Shown in pieces: positions 57,396 through 64,000 of a stretch of DNA of 64,000 nt (position 1 is its first letter; each line of letters begins with the position of its first letter). Source of the DNA: Plecoglossus altivelis (Eukaryota > Chordata > Actinopteri > Osmeriformes > Plecoglossidae); the NCBI GenBank assembly GCA_036571765.1, contig BROE01000015.1, forward strand, positions 5,881,993 through 5,945,992. Reading direction: 5' to 3'. Position numbers and translations under genes: made by a program. The notes under the pieces are model-generated. The model worked only from the letters and a program-made list of their open reading frames with translations. It made no database searches and was not told where the DNA came from.

Positions 57396-59454
57396 GTGCA
57401 GGCACAACACATGCGAGTTAGGGGGTGTACTGAAGTGTTGCCAAAATAGCTCAAGGACAAAAACAAGAGGTAGACTTTGAAAAATGGATCAAAACTCGAA
57501 CTCTTAAAAACCTATGCTTTGTATGCACCTTGTCAAAGTTATAGAGTTAATGAGAAACATTTAGATCTGAATCCCCTATTGGGCCTCCTTGCTTGGAAAT
57601 TCAGCACAATTTAACGATCAGACACAAGCACGTTACCACGCTTCCAGGTTTGTGAATGCAGACACAGTGAAGACTGCTATTCCACTGTTGAGATCTACAC
57701 ACAGATGAAGCCTAGACACATTATTTCACCTTGTCGCTTCTTTTTATTCCCCCAGGAAGAGTTCCTCTGTGGCATCTTTTCTCATTCTTAACAGGCTCTC
57801 TCGCTCCATTCACATTCAGGCCAGTGTAGCCGTTGGAAAGGACGACACCTTATCAAAACGAGTTCCGTTTTGGAACCTTCAATACTTTACTCAACCAAAG
57901 AAAGAGTTTTGAAAGAAATAAAGTGGTGGTATAAACCTCCAACCTACCTTTAACACACGCGAGAAAACACACAATGCACTTTTTTTTGTGTGTGAGTGCA
58001 TGGGTGTGCGTGTATGTTTGTGTGCTTGGTAAAAACCTGTTGGAACTATGTACCAAGGACGACAACAAACACATGTTCCAGTGGGCAGAGTACCAGCTCA
58101 AATAATGGTACGAACTATGAAGTCAGTGCGAAATCATGTGGTAATTGATATTCTGTGGTGTCAGTGTGCTTTACAGATATGGTTGCCAATGAGGGACACG
58201 TGTCAAATGCAGCTATTGGTCCAAGGCAATAGTTACTGATGAGTCACTATCATTTCCTAAGAGTCTGCCAATCACTCTTCAGTGCCTGACACTATTGTTC
58301 CCACACACTGCTGCTGCGTCACACTAGGCAAACTCTCAGAGGTGAATTCAGCAGGATCTCATTGTCTGGTGCGCAGAGAGAAGCAAACCATCTCGTCAAT
58401 ATTTTCCCAATCTTTTCTGTACAGTGTCCCCCCCCCTAATTCCGTTCATTTAAAACCTTCAAGGCATGCTACCCCCTTGTAGATGAGATTGTGTTTTTTT
58501 CCTCTCCAATCAAAGCCAGGAAATGAAATGGGTCGTACATGTCAACAAGGTCTAGATTGGATCTGACTGGCTTGTCTGTGTCGTGCAAGGCTGGGGATGA
58601 GGGTGGGGGAGGGGGTGCAGGTGCGGACGGCGAAGGGGGGAAGGGGGAGGGGGGGGGTGCCGTTCTAGGCAGGGGGTCCCGCACCTCGTCCAGACAGACG
58701 CTGATTTATGGCCCTTGGTGTGTGACCCTCCCTGCCGGCTCAATGTCACCCTTCAGCTCCTCGCTGATAGCAGCTGCCAATGCGGCGTACATTAGGCTAG
58801 CCGCGTGAGCTGTGTGTGTGTGTGTGTGTGTGTTTACATGCGTGCGTGTGGAGGGTTATAGGTTCAGACGTCTAGGTGAATATACCCTTGTGGAAATCAG
58901 TCGACACCTGAGCTGCATCATAAATGTGTTAGCTGCCACAGCCTTGGCATACTAACATGCATTTCTTAGCTATGCTAAATGCTAACGTCTTAGGCCCCTG
59001 TCTCAGATTGGGAGGATGCTACATGAGGAGGTGTCATGTCATGAGCAGACGCGCCGAGAAGATTTGCTGCCTTTTGTGTATTCCTGTCTGTTCTGTCCCT
59101 TGATATCCAGATTGGACTCATCGCTAACCTTCTCAAATACAATGAACCTCAATCAGTAATCTTTGTCCATTCATGTTCTCAGTTACTTTAATGTAAGGTG
59201 ATTTAACCAGTCCACATAATAGAGGAGAATTAATCTTGGGACTGAATGCTATTTCCAACAGAGCTACTGTATGAAAAGCTAGTTCAATCAGGAAGCACGT
59301 ACTCTCACCCACAACTACAGTGACAAGACCTTCACTTCTCCCTCTGCCTCTGTAATTGGTTTGGTTTTCCTGTAGTTTAGTGCAACCTACATCACCATCC
59401 TCAACCTGCATGTTCTGACCCGAACAGCATATCTCTGGAAGAGCGTCTTAGGTT

Positions 59455-59540
59455 TAATTTAATTCACTTAATTGATCCCAGAGGAAATTCAACGGTTCAG
59501 ATAACAATGTATACAATTACAGAATTTGCACAAATAGAGC
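59455..59540 (+). mobile_element. Possible retroelement 3'-end fragment
   Basis: The string TTAATTGATCCCAGAGGAAATTCAA resembles the TTTATTGATCCC...GGAAATTC word common at the 3' ends of fish interspersed repeats. Nothing coding adjoins it. Assignment is from recollection of that word only. Confidence 0.3.
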
Positions 59541-60539
59541 CATCATGTAGAGAGAGAGCACAGGAGAAATTGAACGTTGAATCGCATATGCCTTGGAATA
59601 TATCATCCCTCCGTACTAATGTGCGGAGACAAAGCAGTTGTGATGGTTGATGCTCCCGATTGCCTGTCTTTTTTCTTGGCTTCTCCCTCCGTGTTTCCTC
59701 ACAGCCGTGGTGTCAGTTACAGCAGCCATTAAAATATTAGAGCAGCTCTCTCACCTCCACCTCCTCTGACCTCGTTACCGCCTCGCGTTTAATGCGAAAC
59801 GACGCCCAGCGTTAGCGGCTTGTTCCTCTGATCTGGAAGTCTGGGCTGTCAGCCATCAATGATTTAGATCAGCATGTAAAGGCTTTCCCCCCCCCTCTTT
59901 TTCTTGCCTCTTCTCTTGACCCCTCCCCTTTCTTCCCCTCCTTCTCCCTTCCCTTCCTAATACCTCCCCTTTCCTCGCTCTCCTCCCCGCTCCTCCCCTC
60001 TAACCCCCTGACCCTTGCCTCCTCTCCTACTCCCTTGCCTCCTCTCCTCTTCCCTTCCCTGGCTCTCCTCTCCTCTCGAACCACCTCCTCCTCCTTTGCC
60101 GGAGCTGCAGGTGTGGAACCTGTCCCTCCTCCATCACCCGGGCTCTATCAACCCTGCTCTGGTGTCTGACAGCAGCCGTTTAGCCCAGGCTCCCTCAGTC
60201 CTCTTTCAGCCTGTCACAGCTCGTGTCATCCTTGCTAGGATTTACATCCAGCTGATCTAATCAAAAGGAAACCCTCCCTGCCTTCCTCCCCTCTTACTTA
60301 TGGCTCCTTTGTGCGACAGTCACCACCCCCGCTCCCGCTCGCCCCGCTCCCCCTCCTCCACACGTCATGTTTAACTCATGATCAATTTCATGAACCGTGG
60401 GTTGCAGTGCAACATGATGGCCCTGTGTAAGGCCCTGTGAGATCTGTTGTTTGGTATCAAAATCTAAAAGTGATTTATGGAAGAGTCTGAAAAGCATGTG
60501 CTAGCGTCCCTCGGAACGGAAAGCCTGAACCACCCAGCC

Positions 60540-60640
60540 ATTCTCTCAATCATTCTGCCTTTAATTAATTAGCTAATTAATCAAATTAGGCTCCGGAGCT
60601 GATTTATGGTGCGTTTATGGATTAGGCGTGATGAACAGGA
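60540..60640. promoter_or_regulatory. Candidate homeodomain-site cluster
   Basis: TTAATTAGCTAATTAA at 60565-60580 is a perfect 16-bp palindrome of two TAATTA cores, followed by AATCAAATTAGG. The surroundings are unique sequence. A regulatory role is inferred. Confidence 0.3.
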
Positions 60641-62089
60641 CCCAGAGGAACCCTCCTCCTCTCCTCCCCTCCTCCCCACCTCCCCACCAGGCCCTGTGGG
60701 AAAACAAAATTAGACAAGGTCATATAACATCCATGAATCTCTCCATTTATCTCTGATTTCAAAGCAGATGTGTTTCACCCATTGCTAGTGCCTTTGTGAC
60801 ATGCAAAACGATAGCGGCACACCTTGCAATACATCATTAGTGGCAATAGGGTTGATGAGGCTGTTGATTTAATCTCTGGCTTTACCCCAAATCTGACTTG
60901 GTATAATGAAATCTGATACCCTGGGCTGAAGAAGGGCTGGTTGGATGTCATGCATGTTTCAGGTTCTCCATGTTGTCCCCCTCCTTCCCTCCCCCTTTCC
61001 CTCCCCCCTCCTCCCCCTCCTCCCTCCCCTCCTCCCAGGTCTGACAACAGCGAAGGGCAGACATGCAGACCAGCGATAGAGAGACTGCAGTATAACTGCC
61101 GCGCGCGCACACACACACACGCACGCACGCACGCACATAGTCACTCACACCTACGCCACAGGCATGCGCTTCACTTCTCCTAATGTTAATCAGAGTATAA
61201 TGTAATCCCTGCATTCCTCCCATCTCGTGCCCCTCCCCCCCCCCCCACCCGCCCCGCGGCCCCCTTCACCTGCCACATCTTCTAGATTGGCCATTGTGCT
61301 CTGCTGCCTGTGACAGAGACTCCAGACGTCTGTACCAGCCAAGAAGTAATCACATCACTCCGTCCGCGCGCACACACCCCGGACACACAAACATGTCCAA
61401 TCCCTCGTTATTCGCAGTGGAAGCACACACAAACAGAACGAAACAAATAAAAATGTGCCACAGATTGTCCTCCGATTCCATTTGCAATCTATCTGAACAC
61501 GGCCGCGTGTGTATCGGGTGGGCCAGTTAGCGTTCCTCTGGTCTCCAACAGTAAGACGGTGCGACGACCCTGACAGATAACAAACAGCCTCGCCACAGGG
61601 GATGCAAGAAAGCAATGCATCTTGGGAATTGATGCGCCAGTCATGCCTCCAACCCCCCTCCGTTCATCCCCTCGCCACCCCCCTCCCTCCCTCCCTCCGC
61701 GCTCCCCTTTTCCACAGCAACCCTGCCATCCACGGTGCCAAATCTCGTGTCATTATCAGTATTTATCCGTGTGAGCAGCCTGTGAATAAGGCCCTGGCAC
61801 TTTCCACAAACGCAATGAAAAACAACTCGTGTTCGCTGCGCACGCAGCACAGTTCAAAGAGCGAAGATCAATCTCATCTTTTCTTCCCCACGCTCACGAA
61901 AGAGGCTAATTCAGAAGCTGAGGGCCACAGCTCCCTCGCCATACAAACGACATGACTTTCTTTGCGTGCAACTTCACCACGTCCTAGTGGCTTCAGACAA
62001 CAAAACCCCCGCAGTGTCGTCATTATGCAGAGTTTCATCTCTCATTCATACATTACTCTGGTAGTATTTGGTACACACTCCTGCTCCAA

Positions 62090-62320
62090 AATATTTCTCT
62101 GAGTGATGTGGCACAGAGCTGGAATGAGGCCATGGAATGTGGCAAGGAAGCCAATTAAGCAAGCTAATATTAGCCGCTAACAGTGGAAAAACAGTGGGGT
62201 TAATAGCTTTTTAGTTATTCAGCTAATTACCAGCCCACAGCTTCCTCAAAGCCCAACAGAGAACGAGCCTTAGGTGCCAGTGTAAAAAAAGCAACCCTAA
62301 TTGTGTCAACACTCCCTGTC
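62090..62320. promoter_or_regulatory. Candidate conserved non-coding block
   Basis: Unique, repeat-free sequence with GGAATGTGG, CCAATTAAGC, CTAATATTAG and AGCTAATTACC. No reading frame with recognisable content. Regulatory role inferred. Confidence 0.25.
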
Positions 62321-62439
62321 CTGGCACCCGTTCTGCCTTTGGACGGGGACCAGGTTTGCCTAAACCACAGCTATTATTTTTACTCTCCTCCGACTGCAGG
62401 TTTTTATACTTCAATTGTCTACCCTTTTCGGGTGCTCAA

Positions 62440-62720
62440 CAGCGCATCGTAAAAGGTTGAGAGTGCGCCATCGCTTGCTTTAAACGAGAGGTTACTTGTG
62501 CCGGAGGTGCAAAGTTTGACAGCTTTGCTGGCAGTGTAAACCACACTGGTGTGTTCGAAGGCTGTAGAGAGGCAGACAATGCCATGGTCTCTGGTTGAAT
62601 GTGCCAACCCTTGGCACGCCCACTGGGCACTGCGTGGCAGCCCTGTTGTTCAGATTTCCAGGGTTGTGGTGGCCGGTGTTGTCCATGACAGTCTCTCTGG
62701 GGTAAAATACTCACACCTCT
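62440..62720. promoter_or_regulatory. Candidate regulatory block with NFI-like inverted repeat
   Basis: GTGCCAACCCTTGGCAC at 62601-62617 is a perfect inverted repeat of GCCAA/TTGGC half-sites spaced by 3 bp. The surrounding 280 bp is unique sequence; overlapping frames have no recognisable domain. Confidence 0.3.
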
Positions 62721-62749
62721 AATGAACTGGCTGGTCTGAATAATATATC

Positions 62750-63110
62750 ACTGTTGGGCTCTGCCATTTAATTAGACCTCAATGCTTATTGGCTTGATTG
62801 CTGTTTAGCTAGCCATGTCTCAGCATTGTCATGCTTTTTGTGAAGGTCTCGCAACAAAGGCGGGTCTGTTCGTACTCTTTTAATTAATACAAGCAATAAT
62901 CAAGTCTAATACTCCAGGGTGTTAATTAAAACAAGCATCCAATTGAGGCCCGCGCAGTCGAATGGTGTCATAAATCTTTGGAAAAAGCAGAACCCCCCCG
63001 ACAGCCAACGTAATCCTGTTCGCCATATATTTACAGATATCCCAGTAACTGAGTGGATGGTATGGATGATGACGGAAGATGGAATCAGCAGAGAGGTTCG
63101 CATTCCTGAT
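62750..63110. promoter_or_regulatory. Candidate conserved non-coding block (TAATTA-rich)
   Basis: Contains TTTAATTAGACC, TTTTAATTAATACAAGC, CAATAATCAAG and GTTAATTAAAACAAGC in unique sequence, a motif density typical of developmental enhancers. Function not shown. Confidence 0.3.
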
Positions 63111-64000
63111 GCCTGAACAGAGTCTGAACAGATGCCTGAACGTCTGAATCAGGCAAAATCTGGAGAAAACCGAGTGAATGACAGGCGCATTAGGAGACGT
63201 CCTAGATTCAGACAATGGACCCTAATGGTACACCCCCCCCACCCTTCCCTCAAAAATACCCCCTTATGAAGGAACAGTTGGAGAGCTGAGAGAAGACGAC
63301 CTAACTCCCCAGGAGCAGTAGATGGTGGCTGTGAGAAGCAAGCGCTCATGGAGTGATAATAAGGCGCTCTCTCTCCGTGCTGTGACAGGCTCCTCTGGTA
63401 CAGTGCTTTGATGACGAGCTACCAGACACGATCAAAGGGCCCCGGAGAGCGAAATACGATCCCATACCGACAAATTGTGGGTATACTTCTCCAAGTATAG
63501 TGGAGAATTAAAAAATCCATCACGCAGTCCCACAGTAAGAAATTATTTAGCAACATGAATCAAGCTTATGTAATTGGGCTGCAGTGTAAAGAAAGACTAA
63601 CAGTCTGTCAGTGCAGACTGTAGATCTCTGACATTCATGGACTTAATATCTTGTTAAAGACTTTACACAGTAAAGCAATTTATACTTCATGAACATAACA
63701 TTTCTTCTGGGTTTTGGAGCTCTAAGTTAAAGCATTACATTTCCCAACTTAAACATCTCCCTCATAATGAGTGACCTTTAAGCAATGCAACATAAATAGA
63801 TTCATGAGTACGAGATTACGCCGGGTTCGGGAGCGCTTGTGTCTCCGGTTCGACGTCTGTCTCTCCCTCCGGCCCAGACGACCGGTTCTGTCTGTGGCTG
63901 AGCAGTCTTGGACGACCCCCCGCTGATTCAAGAGGAGACTGCTGCTCTATAGGAGGTCTCATTTCAACATTCCATTTTGCATCGACAGAAACAGAAACAA

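Larger units (their letters stand above)
54410..64000. other. Region 5' of mmp17
   Basis: No supported coding exon on either strand. A non-coding first exon of mmp17 could lie in its right-to-left path but cannot be named. Contents are a TACACTG minisatellite at 56660-56870, (GT)n at 57363-57395 and 58807-58835, CT-rich tracts (59880-60080, 60960-61040), a retroelement-like fragment near 59460, and AT-rich candidate regulatory blocks near 60540, 62100, 62440 and 62750. Confidence 0.55.

Noticed and set aside
58469..58808. Overlapping open frames on both strands near 58.5-58.8 kb.
   Set aside because: They run through a G-rich low-complexity tract and have no recognisable domain or splice structure.

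Overview
The window is vertebrate nuclear DNA, almost certainly from a ray-finned (teleost-type) fish. Genes are split by introns with GT-AG boundaries, simple repeats are very dense ((CA)n, (GA)n, (CT)n, GT-rich minisatellites), and the two genes found are animal genes. Both lie on the minus strand. I rebuilt their exons by hand: every junction keeps the reading frame and every splice site is GT-AG.

Right to left, which is the direction of transcription: (1) 54410-64000 is the 5' side of the metalloproteinase gene. I see no coding exon there, but there are several unique AT-rich blocks with homeodomain-type TAATTA motifs that look like candidate conserved regulatory elements. (2) 13901-54409 holds a complete 10-exon coding region for a GPI-anchored membrane-type matrix metalloproteinase, MMP17 (MT4-MMP), predicted at 583 residues. 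Its first intron is about 22 kb and is full of minisatellites, microsatellites and one assembly defect. A likely polyadenylation signal sits at 12762-12767. (3) 8287-12744 is a short intergenic stretch of about 4.5 kb. (4) 18-8286 holds the first ten coding exons of ULK1, the autophagy-initiating Ser/Thr kinase. They cover nearly all of the kinase domain (262 residues), and the gene runs off the left edge.

The order MMP17 then ULK1, head to tail on one strand, matches the human 12q24.33 arrangement, so this looks like ancestral vertebrate synteny. The two products are not known to act together: one remodels matrix at the cell surface, the other starts autophagosome formation.

I found no convincing undescribed biological system. 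The items most worth checking are two assembly duplications that flank N gaps (17.3-17.8 kb and 51.1-52.4 kb), a diverged tandem duplication inside a ulk1 intron, splice sites built directly into microsatellites or minisatellites, an ambiguous first exon of mmp17, and the cluster of putative regulatory elements upstream of mmp17.
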